From: Manduca sexta
Taxonomy: Eukaryota > Arthropoda > Insecta > Lepidoptera > Sphingidae
Assembly: GCF_014839805.1 (NCBI RefSeq)
Contig: NC_051124.1
Span: 6,138,001 to 6,202,000, forward strand
DNA: 64,000 bases
Reading direction: 5' to 3'
Made by a program: the position numbers and the translations under genes. This document shows positions 1-13,077 of the stretch, in pieces. How positions within the stretch are numbered: position 1 is the first letter of the stretch; each line of letters starts with the position of its first letter. Below the pieces are notes generated by a model that was given only the letters and a program-made list of their open reading frames with translations, searched no databases and had not been told where the DNA came from.

Positions 1-334
1 CGGCGTGCAAAGCGGTTAATTGCGAAAATCGTGCTTAATGACCAACTTAACGTGATAGAGTGTTTCCTATTCACAACCGTGAGGCCATTTAGTACAAAGT
101 TTTAATTTCACTGTCCTTTAGACACCTTAATTTCCTTTGTAGCGTTAATTCGGATATTAATTTTAAGAATTATTGTTATTATATAAATATATTTTCAGCT
201 AGGGGTTGCAGCGAATTTAAACATTATTTTGATAATACAGTAATTATCATTTATGAAATACCAATACATGTTTAGCATTACAATAATAAAGGAAACACTG
301 CTCAATTTATGTAGTATTTTTCCAGAATATTTAC

Positions 335-453
335 CTCCTGGTACCCGCCACTTCGACCACCTTGCATCTGGAGCGCCGCCACCAGCACGGCTGCAATGTC
401 CAGTAGGAAGACGACGCGCTTCGCGCCCAGCCTTCTTCCGGGAACATCAGCAC
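335..453 (-). CDS. Candidate internal exon with signal-peptide-like segment
   Basis: On the minus strand TTTTGTGCAG ends at 454 and CAGGAG|GTAAAT ends at 335, enclosing 119 CpG-rich bases. In the frame where the first two bases finish a split codon, 39 codons are open, high in G/C at third positions, and read ...[20 protein letters not shown]..., a basic stretch followed by a hydrophobic core as in signal peptides or membrane anchors. A second frame (beginning VLMFPEEGW) is also open but is rich in Trp and Cys and looks less protein-like. No protein family recognised. The rest of the gene would lie beyond the window's left edge and at higher coordinates. Confidence 0.35.
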
Positions 454-739
454 CTGCACAAAATTACCACTCGTTTAAATTGATTCTACCAACAATGGAA
501 AACTTACGAAGGTTCCAATCCGAGATCAATTTGCGCCGATGTTATCTCTACAATCATTGCGCAATTTACAAAGTAATATTTTACGTAACCGCTACTTCCA
601 ATACAACCGAAATAGAAACGAGGGCTTCACGAAACGTTGAGTACGAATTAACTAAATTAGAAAACTTTACAAGCCTTTCGACGGCGGGTTGAAAAATAGC
701 TTTTTGACTAAAACTAATATTGCGGGCCAGAAACAAAAC

Positions 740-960
740 AAAGCAGAGTTGTAACGAAGTTGTTTCAGACGCTAGAGTTTACAACCGCGGGCGACGGGCG
801 CCTGTAACCGGGCTGGCGCTCGTTTACGTTTACAGCCGGAGCACTTCCGCAGGGAACATCATCGATAACGTAAACGCGAGCGCGTATTGCCAGCGAGACT
901 CGTTCGCTCGATTGGCTCCTGGCATTCCGTCCTCATTTTCTTCACCGCGTCTCGGGCAAT
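740..960. promoter_or_regulatory. CpG-rich patch, possible promoter
   Basis: About 220 bases are much richer in CG than the surroundings and include a CCAAT-type ATTGGCTCC at about 910. No TATA box or long reading frame. Together with the patch at 1085-1170 it resembles an insect promoter region, direction unknown. Confidence 0.25.
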
Positions 961-1139
961 ATTTTTTTTTGTAAAGTGTTTTCCTGCTTTCGACAATATT
1001 GCGTCAGTTTCAAAGAAGCGGAGCTGACGGGGATGAAATCGCTTTCACATTGAGTGAGCACACTAATGATTGAGTTCCGTGCAGGAGGCTGGAGAAGGCG
1101 GCCGTCCTGTCGCACCGCGCCGCTGTCGCGCGGGGGACT

Positions 1140-1187
1140 CACCACGTCCGCTGCCACTGCCCACCCTTTGACAGCTCTACCATCCAA
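1140..1187 (-). other. Possible minus-strand first exon with GTGAGT donor
   Basis: Just inside a CpG-rich patch, the minus strand reads ATG GTA GAG CTG TCA AAG... and meets a perfect GTGAGT donor at GCGGACGTG|GTGAGT. The resulting peptide is only 13 codons plus two bases. Its phase does not join the exon at 453-335 without a stop in that exon's preferred frame, so they need not belong together. Confidence 0.2.
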
Positions 1188-4100
1188 TTTAATGATTTAA
1201 AAGCCTTTTATTGTTGTTGTTAACTTTTCATATTCATTTATTTTTATAGAACATATTTTTTTAGTATTCATACAGCTAGAACTGGACGGCTTATGACAGT
1301 AATATTCCCGTTGGAATAGTCGAAAATCGCTAAGTCATGTATTTCTCCCCCGGTGTGCCGACTGAGCACTACCCGTAACTATTATTCTGAGTTTTGGTTA
1401 GGTACCTCTCTGTTTTAACTCTGGATAATGATATTACCAATCGTAGCTTTGAATTCTAACTTGAAGCTGTTGATAAAGGCCAATATTCGAAGAAGTTCTA
1501 ACGACGATTCCGAATAGATATTGCAACAGCGACACTGGTTTATTTAATTTAATCTCTTATTTCTTCAGACATTAGAAATTACAAAATAATAGAACGCTTA
1601 ACGTTTAACAATTAATTACGGAATGGGATACACAATTTATGTTCCGCCTGACAAAACCACTTCAATATCTACCGTTAATATTCAAGCGCCCTTGCGTTGT
1701 GGTTTATCGACACCTTTTTTGCATGAAGCAATCAATTCGCGTGGTAGTCTAGGGTTGTCCAATTATGAACCGCACTCAGAACGATCTATTAATTACGTCA
1801 AACTGTGCTCCATTCAATCAGTGATGTTTCAAAATTAATAACAAGGCAGTCAGTAGTCACTTGATTAAGCTGGCTTTTCACATTAACTACAGTCATTTGA
1901 AAAATTCTCGTTATTCGAAACATAATTGACCACGGTACAATTCTGTTTAATAATAAAATAATACTTTCTGGAATGTTTGTTGAAAATTTGCTGCGTTTGT
2001 TTGAGAGCTAGCTATTTTAGTGCTAAGTTTGCTGCAATAAGATTTGGAACAGGCGAAATTTCATCAAACTCCGTCAGCTAGTTTGCGTGTCATTACCCGG
2101 CATTAATAATTCACGGTCCCCGTGCGCATTTCGTCTCAAGATTGTTTTAACGATGGTGCATTGTGCGCAGTGATATTTCAACTGTAGTTATGTTATACAT
2201 ACGAAACCGTCTTAAGTAGCTTCCATTTTAGGAAGCTAATAATGTACCTATTTTGAAACTTTAATTCGTTTTTTAAATATTCTAAATATATTAATAAGTG
2301 AAGAGAGTCCTTGTACCCCCTTTTTAAGCACATTGCGCGCAAAGAGAAGTGTGAAGCATAATTAAAATTCATATAGAGAGGGAGTGCAGAAAAAAATGTG
2401 CATGTGTTACAAAAATATCAAATTCGTCTGTCGAATTTCGACCACTGGACTACATTAGTTTGAATAAAAATCCGCTACTACAAAGTAAGTTCTTCTATTT
2501 TTTATTGATATTTGGAGTAGCAGAGAATATGAAATAATTATTGTGGAAAACAAATATTACTAGACGTTTGTTAGCACTACTCTACAAGTCGAGTTTGTTA
2601 AGTTATTATTTATTATTTGTGATTAATCTATTGTAGATATTAGCGTATCTAGACTATTTGTCTTATTTTTTTATTTTTAAAAATACTAGGCTTGTATAGT
2701 TTGTAGCTATTCATGCAGTAGCATAACATTGTCGTATACATAAACAATAGCTTTGAATCTACCTCGCAGCGGATCACAGAAATCTCATTCCACATTTGTA
2801 TCCCGTTTAACGCAATAATGAAGGCCATTAAGTACACATTGCTACGCAAAACGATTTAAAGAATTCTCTAGAAGTCTCTACATTGCACTTTTAATATATA
2901 CAACAAAACTTATTCTTCATAACTCAAGCACCAAACTAGCAATTTACAGTTAATAATTTTAAATATATCCGTAGTGTCCCGTAGATCCCATCACCATGGC
3001 CGATAGTCACGTCTCGCCACTCGACGCCACTCGACATCGCGGCGCGCTCACTGCTGCTCGTTGCTCTGCTCGTTGCATTACAGTCTGTGTGCCATGGATA
3101 AATAATAACACTAGAAGTAATTATTACGAAGGCTGACTCAATTACGGTATTGCTTAATAATAGGGCATATGACTTATATTTGTTTTTAACTTTTATGAAA
3201 TATGTACGTCGTCTTAATTCTAAAACATAAGAAATCATTGAAATCTGTTGAAAAATTCACAAGTTATAAGCCATTGAAATTAGGTAGTGGGAGTGAGTGT
3301 CATAAAACAAAAAGGGACGAAATACTTGCTTGTGACGTCAGCGGGCATTACGATGCTTGCGAAAAAAGAGATGAAGCGATATCCCCACTACACGCCCACT
3401 CCTGTACGGAGTAATATTTGAAACTTGTATTACTGCCCTCATTTTTTTAACGAATTTTAACGCTGTTTTCACCGAAGGATTTCTTTTTTGTACTAATTGC
3501 TGTAAGATTAAAAAGTACAAAATCAAACATAGTCGATCGAAATCATAAATGTTGGTAATTAAGTTAGCTATTATTATTGAACAGTTTCATATACTCAATC
3601 AAACGAAACAACCAACTAAATAACATGAAAACTAATTTCATCGTCAAAATATTTCATTATATTCTTTAAACGAACCCGGTTTAAGGTAAACTAAAATGCA
3701 AGTTAAATGGGTCACCGCCGTAGTGCGCCCAGTCTCTTCCTGTAACATTAATGTAATTCTGTGCGAAGTACGTAGTACAGCTTGGCGCCGGTTCGCCGTA
3801 ATTGGATTTAGTCTGGACTAGGAATACGACGTGAGGATTACCGCTTTAAGGGATTTCACTAATGCTACAATTTCGACTCTGAAAAATCACGCAAATTATT
3901 TCTTTTTCGAGATCACCTTTTGATTGTTCATTTGGTTAAGCGGTGTTTGTTTTAATTGTGATTTGGGTGAGATTTTGTGGAATTTTCTTTTTGGGATGTT
4001 TTTTCTTTTACGTGTTTTGGTTTTAATTGATTGATGATTTTTCAATCAATTTTAAGGATTGGAATCTAAATAATACCATACTTGTAGTATGCGGCAGGAT

Positions 4101-7100
4101 ATTAAAATATGTTTTTATAATACTGAATACATATTGTATAAAAACATTTGACTTCGATCCAACCCCCCTGACGATGACTGACTGATGCGACCCCTGACTC
4201 GGGACATGGGCAGAAGAATGAAACTACTTTATTGATGATACAAATGAAATTTAATCGTATATTTTAATTTAGAAAAGCTACAGTTAATTGCTCTAAATTA
4301 TTAATATTGTACAAAAGCTATGATAATCTGCTCATATTGTTGGATTATTCAAATTCTATTCGCCAAACCAGTTCATGTCGTAAACGCGACGGCCTAATGT
4401 TTTGAGAGCTATTGAATAATTAAAAGGTACTTATATAATTACTCCGTAGATAGAAAATAAAGTTTCAAATTTAATTAATTATTCTTACATAATTTTATAA
4501 ATTGTGTAAATTTTTATATTTGATCCAAGGATGTGGCAAATGGAAATGTGATTTTCTAAATAAAATATACTAATTTACGTAGTGGGTACCTTTCTGTATA
4601 AAAAAGTTCGGATTATATATCAGTGTCCAATTTAATTTTGAACCAAGGGATCAGAGTTTGCTTGGAGATGCTCACTTTTTATATTGAACTTTCTGTTTGC
4701 TCGATTAAAAACGTTTGCTTAGGACATGCGATCGAATCAAATTGATTTATTATCGAAACATGCATGAAGGCTATGTAGGCAAGTTTTTTCGTTCAGTTTT
4801 TGTATGTTTTTGGTAGCGTATACTGAAAGGGAAAAGGTCGGTCTCGAAAACATTTAAATTCTTTGTAACACACTGTATAACTATATGTTTATAAAAGTTA
4901 CGTACAACTTTACACATAAAAAGGTCTGATTAATACAATCAACCATATCAGACTTTCATATCTAAAATATGAATTAAAAAAAATGGTAGCTGACTACGTT
5001 TAAATCACATCCTTTAGCAATCTAATTTGACCCGTCCTGCACGTTTCAATAATTCCGTAGCGTTACTAATAGTGTGATTCGCTAGCGGATCATCCACTTG
5101 GACAGTTCCCGTGTATCGGATGTGGCAGTACATTCCGTGTCAAAATTTAATTAACCTCCTGCGAGTATATCAGTTGAAGGCTCAGCGTTGGGTCCGTGCG
5201 TTTCATTAGTGCAGTACCCGGTGTACATTACACATTCGGGTATTTAATTGTGTTTGCGAATGTACATTTTGAGTCAAATACTACCGTTTTAGGTTCACAG
5301 TTTGGAATGGCTTCCGAGTTTGCGTAGCATGAGTGGAAAGTTTTTGATAGCGCGCTGCAATGTGCGGACAGAAATGTCGTTTCATTGTAAAGTGTACGAA
5401 TAATTAAAATTTAACCATATGAAAAAATTCCTGCAGTCCCGCTGCCGCATGTTGATTGAGTATTTAATACGACATTTTTTAGGTATTTTAAGGAGTTGCA
5501 ACTACGTACTTAATATCAGCGACTTATATTGCTAGGAATAAATCACAGGCGTATTTAAAAAGAAGAGAAACATTTGTATGACTTATGTAGGTTACTACCT
5601 ATTATAGCATACTATACCTATGTATACAATTCTATCTTATCAATCATAAAATGTTTCATTTTAATAATAACAATGGCAGTTTCGAATAGTGAGCCACCAG
5701 GAGGCTCACCGTCATGCGGAATTAAAAAAGTTTCTTTTGTATTTAAACTATTTTGAGGCACTTAACCTTTTATAAACATGGTCTCAGCAAATTCCCTTCG
5801 ACATCAACAAATTAATTTAACATGGTTTCGAAGTTGCACAATAAACATACATTCTACTTTTTTTTACCGCAAAACAAATAATACTACCTACATAATGGAT
5901 GTAAAAAATATAACTCCAATAAGGATTAAACCGTTCCGCGTGGTTTGTTTTGGCAGCGGTAGTCTGATGCGCCGCGCCGCGCTGCGTCGGGCGGGAGCGT
6001 GGCCAGCGGCGCTCGCCAGGAACTATCAATTTGCAGTTTGATGACGCGACAAAGGGGCTGGTGTTGTATAGAACCACTCTCTAACTCAATTCTGTGGCCA
6101 CTTGCAAGTTTCATTACCGACGGGTAAATAGTTTATTTTAAAACTCAGATGAAGAATGAGGGAAAATAAAGGGCCATAAATATATATATTTTTTAATTTA
6201 TTTGGTATTGTTTGTAGTTTCGGCCGCATTTCTGTCTGTATCAATGATGGAACTTATTCATATAAAAGTATGTTATCCATGAGTTGATCTCTTTATAATT
6301 TTTTTCTGTCTTTATTACTAACGAGTATACAAATATTTAAATATCCTTTTATAAACCTTTTCCATGTATTATTACTGTTACTATTAGTATAAAAGACGTA
6401 ATATTCCCTTTTCTTGCGTATGTTATAAAACGTTTGTGTATATAATTTATAAATACTTATGTTCTGTTATATTCTCTCTGCATGTTAACAATGATTTTCG
6501 TACTGTATATACATCAATTAATTGCACGACCATCCCATAATGCTTACATAATTTATTTAACAAATATAAACATTCCGTAAGCACTAAATCTGTGCCCCGA
6601 CAAATCTGACAGAATGAGTCATGAGACGATTTCGGTTCATTTAAATTGCGTCGTGAAGATCCTTGCACTAGTCATTATTCCCAAAGTTCAAACGACTGTA
6701 GTTTAGTTAATTACAATAGTTAATAACGCGGTTAAACGCGTTTATTAAAGCAATTAAGAATTTTCTTTACACTTCTAGTAAATTACACACCACAGAAAAA
6801 AAGTTAGGTAGCAACGAACACCGCAATATCTTTTACCTCAACACACAAGGAAATTAAAACTCCCCAGACGTTCGACGTCCAGATAATTGTGTTACAAAAG
6901 GTTGATTCAGCCAACAAATAAATTTTAGACATCTGAAGCTTTTAATTGGACAATATAAAGCAAATAAATTGCTTCGAATAATTTCATTTCTGGTTTGTTT
7001 GTTGTCGTTTGATAGTTTATTAAATTGTATACTTAACGCGAAGTAAAAATGGTTACATCCATAAATTATTTGACAAGAAAACAATTTTTATATTGCAGAG

Positions 7101-7498
7101 CATCAACAAACATGATAAATTAAAGTTATAAGTTATATTATTATGTATGTATTACCCTATTAGAAAGCAATATAAATCAATATATTTTTATAATTGATAC
7201 CAGGGACAATTTCCACAACGAATAACCGAAGGACAGTCCAATCAACTAAAGAAAGAGCAGACTAAGTATTTGGTCCTCTTTCGTATTGACACGTGAAGGG
7301 TGATGTGGCTTATCAGATAATTGACTGCAGCTAGCGGTGACACGAGAGAAATTGCATTGAATGCCCCTCGATAGCTGTCGGACCTCTTCCCTGGGTGGCA
7401 TACGAATTACGCACGTATGAATGCCTGATATATGAAGTTAAATACTACATAGAGTATTTACATAGTATAGCAACTAAGTCGAGTTGTTCACTAGTAAT
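1188..7498. other. No gene seen
   Basis: AT-rich DNA. A patch at 2990-3080 has short direct duplications (GCCACTCGAC twice; TGCTCGTTGC twice) and a small open frame without support. A palindromic GTGAGCCACCAGGAGGCTCAC lies at 5689-5709. Nothing else identified apart from the CpG patch at 5930-6060. Confidence 0.5.
5930..6060. promoter_or_regulatory. CpG-rich patch
   Basis: Dense CG (CGCCGCGCCGCGCTGCG) over about 90 bases, open on both strands over short distances, with no recognisable protein or splice pair. Could be a promoter or 5' UTR. Confidence 0.2.
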
Positions 7499-7703
7499 CT
7501 ATACTATAAAGAGGAATAATATTATAAAGAAGGAAAGTAAGTGAATTTATTTTAGATTTGTAAGTAATAACATTTGAAACTACTTAACCGATTTTAAAAA
7601 TTCTTTTACTAATAGGAAGCTACATAACTATCATCTCTCGTCAGTGGACATTCTATTTGACCCGCTCCACCTACCATCAGGTGTAGTGGGCTCACTTTGC
7701 CTT
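7499..7703. repeat. Mosaic of Helitron 5' remnant and LINE-like 3' fragment
   Basis: TCTATACTATAAAGAGGA (7499) and AAACTACTTAACCGATTTTAA (7577) resemble the Helitron 5' half. The following CCGCTCCACCTACCATCAGG to CACTTTGCC (7660-7700) resembles a widespread lepidopteran retrotransposon 3' piece. Both are too short for firm classification. Confidence 0.35.
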
Positions 7704-8444
7704 GAATATATAAAAAAATATAAGTAAGTGGGTATATAGTGTATATAAAAGCAACAAAATACATAAAGGCTTATTTTACTTACTAGTATACGTTCCGATA
7801 TTAATATCGAAACAGAAAATCCATCAGCACATATCGAAATAGGAAAATGCTCAACTTGGCAGTGTTTTAATAAACATGATGTTTCATCTCTCCACGGCAC
7901 GGCGCACTGAAACCGACAGAGTTTTCGCGCGAAACCCTTGCGTGCATCCCATTAAAGTTTTGCGACAGCATCAGCATATCACTGATATTAAAATGACAGC
8001 GCAAAGCTATGTTAAACCGAATTGGAAACTAATCACGGCTCATCACGCATGCATGGAGTTCTCCATCGAAACCGGGTACGTTTCCACGTACAGTAATGAG
8101 TAAATTGCTAGAACGTGATCTTTGAACACAAAGTACAAAGGGGAGACTTAACGGTAGTGTACTAGTGTGAGGAATTTGTAGAGCTTAAAGTGAATTATTG
8201 TTTCTTTAAAGACAACGCTTTTCTGTGTGTAGACTTACATAGGTAGGTGTTGATATCAACTATTATTAAGTTATATTTATTTTACGTAGGTTTATATCTT
8301 TTTATATATTACTTTTGTATCGATAAAGATATCGATATTGCTTATTTATAATTTTTTTATTAAATTTTTTCGTATGTGAAAAAAATTAGAGCTTTATAAA
8401 TATAAATTTGTATTTAATTAAATATATTACTTATAAATAATAAA

Positions 8445-8742
8445 ATAATGATATCCGCCTTGTATTATATTGTGTCACACTGCTGGGCACGGGCCTTCTA
8501 TAATACTGAGAGTGATTAGGACTTAACCGACCACGCTGGACTAGTGCGGATTGGTAGACTTTGCAAACCCTCAAAATTCCTATAGAGAACTTCTTAGGTG
8601 TGTAGGTATCCTCACGATGCGATAATTCACAAAGAATACACGAATAATTTAAAAAAAGTCAGAGGTGTGTGCCCTTGTGTTTTGAACCTGCGGACATTCG
8701 TCCCTGCAGTTCGTTCCATAACCAACTAAGCTATCGCCGCTC
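8445..8742 (-). mobile_element. tRNA-derived SINE
   Basis: Full-length diverged copy in minus orientation: the head (GGCGATAGCTTAGTTGG on the minus strand) is at 8743-8725 and the tail at TATTATTTTATTATT near 8445. The middle carries the same CTTTGTGAATTATCG and TCTATAGGAATTTTGAG blocks as the other copies. Confidence 0.8.
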
Positions 8743-9537
8743 CATCTTTTAAGTTATGTAATAACTAATAAATTTATTGAAACTTTTGTTTCTTAACGGT
8801 AACCTTGCTACCAACTTTAAAGCGTAACGTAGAAAAATAAGATTTGAAACCTAATATAATATTTTCTTGGCAAACAAAGTAATAAATACGGACAGTTGAG
8901 TTCGCTACTTAAAGTTATTTTATGAGACGAGACCTTAATAGTTACAGTATCATATTTTTTCTATATCATAAATATTCTTTACTAAAAAAAAAAAAAAAAT
9001 AGCTAAGCTACTATGAAAGGGAAATATATTTATTAAAGATCATATTTCTTAAAATTTCGCGATCTTTATATTACACAATAATAATACTTTACTTGAGAAA
9101 AAATGGATATTGAGATAGTATTTACTTGAACAAAGACAAAAATTTAATTTCCATTATTCCTACATTGAATATTTATTATTTCTAGAATCTCGCCCTTGAT
9201 TGAAATAACGGATAATCTCTAGTATTATGATAACGCTGAGTTAAATCAAGATATATATAATTCAAAATAACTTTCAAAGAAAACGTTTCTTTGAATATTT
9301 AATTCGGTTATACTTCACATTATATAAGCTTTTTCTAATAGTAATGCAGCGTGTTGTTACACGCTGTTCAAGAGAAAAATAATCAGGTCAAATATAAATT
9401 ATAATTTAATTTGTCGCACAAAAGCACGCGCATAATAGGCTAAAGTTTAACATACTTTGCAAGTACAAAGGACGTATTTCTTGCTCGAAAAGTCGGTCGA
9501 AAGCTGTTGAAGTAACTTTAATTCATATAACTTGCAG

Positions 9538-9605
9538 AGTGTGGCGTTCAACGGACGAACCCTCTGAGTGATGGCGAACGCGTTCCGAAAGGAATGTAGG
9601 TCGAC
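9538..9605 (+). other. Candidate plus-strand exon with start codon
   Basis: A 68-base segment lies between a good acceptor (TAACTTGCAG) and a perfect donor (GTAAGT). All three frames contain a stop except from an ATG at 9571, which opens MANAFRKECRS and runs into the donor in phase 2. That pattern fits a second exon that holds the end of a 5' UTR and the start codon. The ATG context (GTGATGG) is good. The product is not recognised and no partner exon was found. Confidence 0.3.
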
Positions 9606-10039
9606 GTAAGTTATTGGTCAATTATTATAATTTTTATGTATTCTATTTATGATTTATATAGCCTAGTTATATTTGCAAATGAAATGGGATTCGTGATATG
9701 AAACAATTTGCAACATGATAATGCATTTTTGGATTATTTGATACCAATCACGAATTTCCATTACTAATAGTAAGTAATAATTTTAAAGATTGTACAAGTC
9801 CGTTTACATATAAACTACATTGTATACATTTGGAATCTTAAACTTGAAATTCAAAATACCCTTTTCCATCACACTTATGGAATTCGAAGTAATTTTCATT
9901 TCTATAATCAACACAAAATAACAGCAAAATATATTAAAAAGGTAAAAACGAAGAAGCAATACCAGAAATTACCCAAGGCAGCAATAACATACCGCTTCTG
10001 GCAATTAGAATTCCTGAAGGCGTTTACGATTGGTGATTG

Positions 10040-10150
10040 GGTTCAGTACGTTTCCCGCCCGGCATGCGGGCTAGGCGGGCCCGAGGCGATCCGACACGAG
10101 GTAATGCACAAAGGGCGTTAAGTGCCAGTAGCGGTCCATCGAATCCGACG
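10040..10150. promoter_or_regulatory. CpG-rich patch
   Basis: CG-rich island in AT-rich DNA, with an open 18-codon stretch (10054-10107, plus) between a weak acceptor and a CACGAG|GTAATG donor. Its phase does not match the exon candidate at 9538-9605. A short regulatory or exonic patch is likely; nothing more can be said. Confidence 0.2.
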
Positions 10151-12840
10151 AAACAAAGCGAAGCCAACATTTTGTAAAAAGTATATTATATATGCTTCAT
10201 AAACTATGTCTCGAAATATGCTATTATTTTATTTTGTGTTGGCGTTTATGTATGTGTCTATATTATATGATATGTTTTTTGTAAATAAATTATCCATAAA
10301 AATATATTTACTTTGCAGGATACGAAATTATGAATGTTAATTTTAACAGTATAAATCTATATATTTCATGTAAACAAATCTGTTTTGTCAATGACGTAGG
10401 TATTAAGGCAAATGATATTCTGTGTAATCTGCTATTTTACATACTATCTCTATTTTATCATGCTAGTGTTAACAAGTTTTTTTTAAACCACGAAGACTCT
10501 GTCAAAAGGGCTTGAAGGGTTTTGTAATGAATACGTTAGTCCATCAATCTTATTCAATCGTTAGACAAAGGTCTTCCCCAAATATTCGTTCGGTAACCAG
10601 ACCAATCGTCTTTAATTGGGGAAAGTAATCGTGGAAAATGTCTACCGATGCTCCTTTTTCAAACCGTCACGTAAGAAGCCACGCGTCGACGCAAATTAAT
10701 CATCATATCTGTTATATTAATCATAATATTCCATGCCGATATGTGATTCTGAATATTATGCATATTTCTTAAAACTCTCTAACATAATTAATAGTAATAA
10801 CTAATATATAATGAGTTGTCTATCTAGTATCGTTAATGGTAATAGTCAACACGTTAAAGTTGGAAAGCGATATGTATTATGCAAATTACATTAATACACT
10901 TTGCTTGTAAGTCAGCGCACGTCAGGTGTCTGTTTTGCATTGTAAGTTCGTCAATTTACATAAGCAAACTTAATTGTGGAGTCCCTAATTTCCATCATCT
11001 ATCAAATCATCGCTAACAAGTTGCAAACGATACCGAGATGAAGCCACGATTCGGCCACAATAGCAGACTCTCTAAAATCAAAGAACGTTGTTAAATAAAT
11101 CGTTATACTAACAACCGGCGATTACCGAAGGCATAAAGTGTTCGGGACGAACTAAATTTAATAGCTGGGCATAATTCAATTGTTCCGGGCTGGCGGCCTG
11201 TGAAACTACATTCCTTTTGCGTCATGAACCGCACGGCAGATGGCTCGTGCGCTCGTTTTGTTTTATTTGTTGCTTTTAATTGTGCACGCTACTCTATGCT
11301 ATGCAAAAATAAAATACATTTTTTATTACAGATTTATAAACGCATCGTACTGAAAACGCTTAGATTATCACATTCACTGTTTAATATGTGTTGTCTGGAG
11401 AGTCGTTTGTGGTTTATTCGGTAATTCCATGGTCTCGAGAGATTCTGGATGCTCGTTCGCTGTGTTCAAAAAGTTGTGGAGACGGTGTAAAACAGTATCT
11501 ACCCTATTTCGTAAAAAAACATTTTTCTTAGGATATCAATTTGAATAATATTATTTAAAGATATATAATTATAATTTATAGAGGCATTTAACCTTAAGTT
11601 AATGTTATTATTTATTACGTAAAAAATCTAGGGGTAGATTTTTCAATAATCACATAACTTATTCGTAGTACATATTAATAAAAGTACACGTTAAAAATGT
11701 TAATTGTAAATATAAAATGGATTCACTTTTTTATTTAGTCAGGTTATAATTTATTTGATGAATAATATTTTACCTTTTATCAGTAGTTATAATTAACTAT
11801 CGTGTGTGATACGTCTTAAAAAAATATCCGACCCGGTCCATTTAAAAATGTGTATTGATTCTGATTTTGATTTTTAAAAATATATATTATTTATACGTTT
11901 AGAAAAAAATGGCAAATTATATTTGGGGCTAATATTTCGAGCACTGCATGAATTAATTCATAATATAACATTTTATGTAAAAACAGTCCTCAGAATACAA
12001 GTAATGTCAGAAGAAACATTGGTCAATCCGCAATGTCAATCTGTGTCTATTTGTATTTGATCAAAGTCCAGAAGTAATATTCAAATAGTGTAAACCACTG
12101 GATTGATATTCCGATTTTCTGATTTCGATGAAGTTTCTCAAAGATAATATTAACTTCTAAAATATTTTAATTGAATACGCACTTAACGTTATTTTGCTCA
12201 AACATTTTGTTATTATATCCTCATTATTCTGAGATCTATAATAAGCTTTATAACACAATTTTCGATTATAGTTGCTTGGAATTTACCCATATTTAAGGAC
12301 TTGATCAAAATATATAGGTATTGCCTAATTTAAGTATAAATTTAAATATTTTAAATATATGAAATAGGAAATAATATATGTACGCTATAATTCAAGACTA
12401 AGACCATACAAGAGATTTTGCTCTACTGCGTGTTTCTTAGTAAATTATATCTTTCACTCTCTGAATAGTTTTACGACTAGATTAAAATTAAGTAATATAT
12501 TTTGTACTGGAGAAATACTGAAGAAATAAATTTAGTAATATTTTAAATTGGTTCTTTAAATAGTATTAAAACATATTTTCTAAAGTAATATGCTTTAAAT
12601 TCTATTTAGAGGGAATAAAACCGTGTCGACGAAATTCAATTACGGAAATAGTGTTGACCTGCGCCCATATATATGATACTTATCTCGCAATTGATTCCAG
12701 TTCCCGGTAAAGTATATCGGTAATTTAACGTAGACGATTCAGTCGAAAATAAAATCGACTTTTCTAGGAAATGAAATATGTAGGTGTTACATGAAGTCGT
12801 TATATAATGGCAAGCTCTTCGGACTGCATTAATTTATATA

Positions 12841-13077
12841 AATAATAATATCAGCCCTGTATTATATACTGTCCCACTGCTGGGCACGGGACTCCTCTAC
12901 TACTGAGTAGGATTAGGCCTTAGTGCGCATTGGTAGAATTCACACATTTTCAAAATTCTTATAGAGAACGTCTCAGGTATGCAGGTTTCCTCACGATATT
13001 TTCCATCACCGTTAAAGCAAGCGATAATTCACAAATAATACACATAAGTTTTTAGAAAAGTCAGAGGTGTGTCCCTA
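12841..13077 (-). mobile_element. 5'-truncated SINE
   Basis: Same SINE family in minus orientation, with tail and body intact (GTCCCACTGCTGGGCACGGG on the plus strand) but lacking the tRNA-like head with A and B boxes. Truncation ends near 13077. Confidence 0.75.

Noticed and set aside
5689..5709. GTGAGCC...GGCTCAC as a CTCF site
   Set aside because: Only about 12 of 15 positions agree and the match is explained by a small palindrome.
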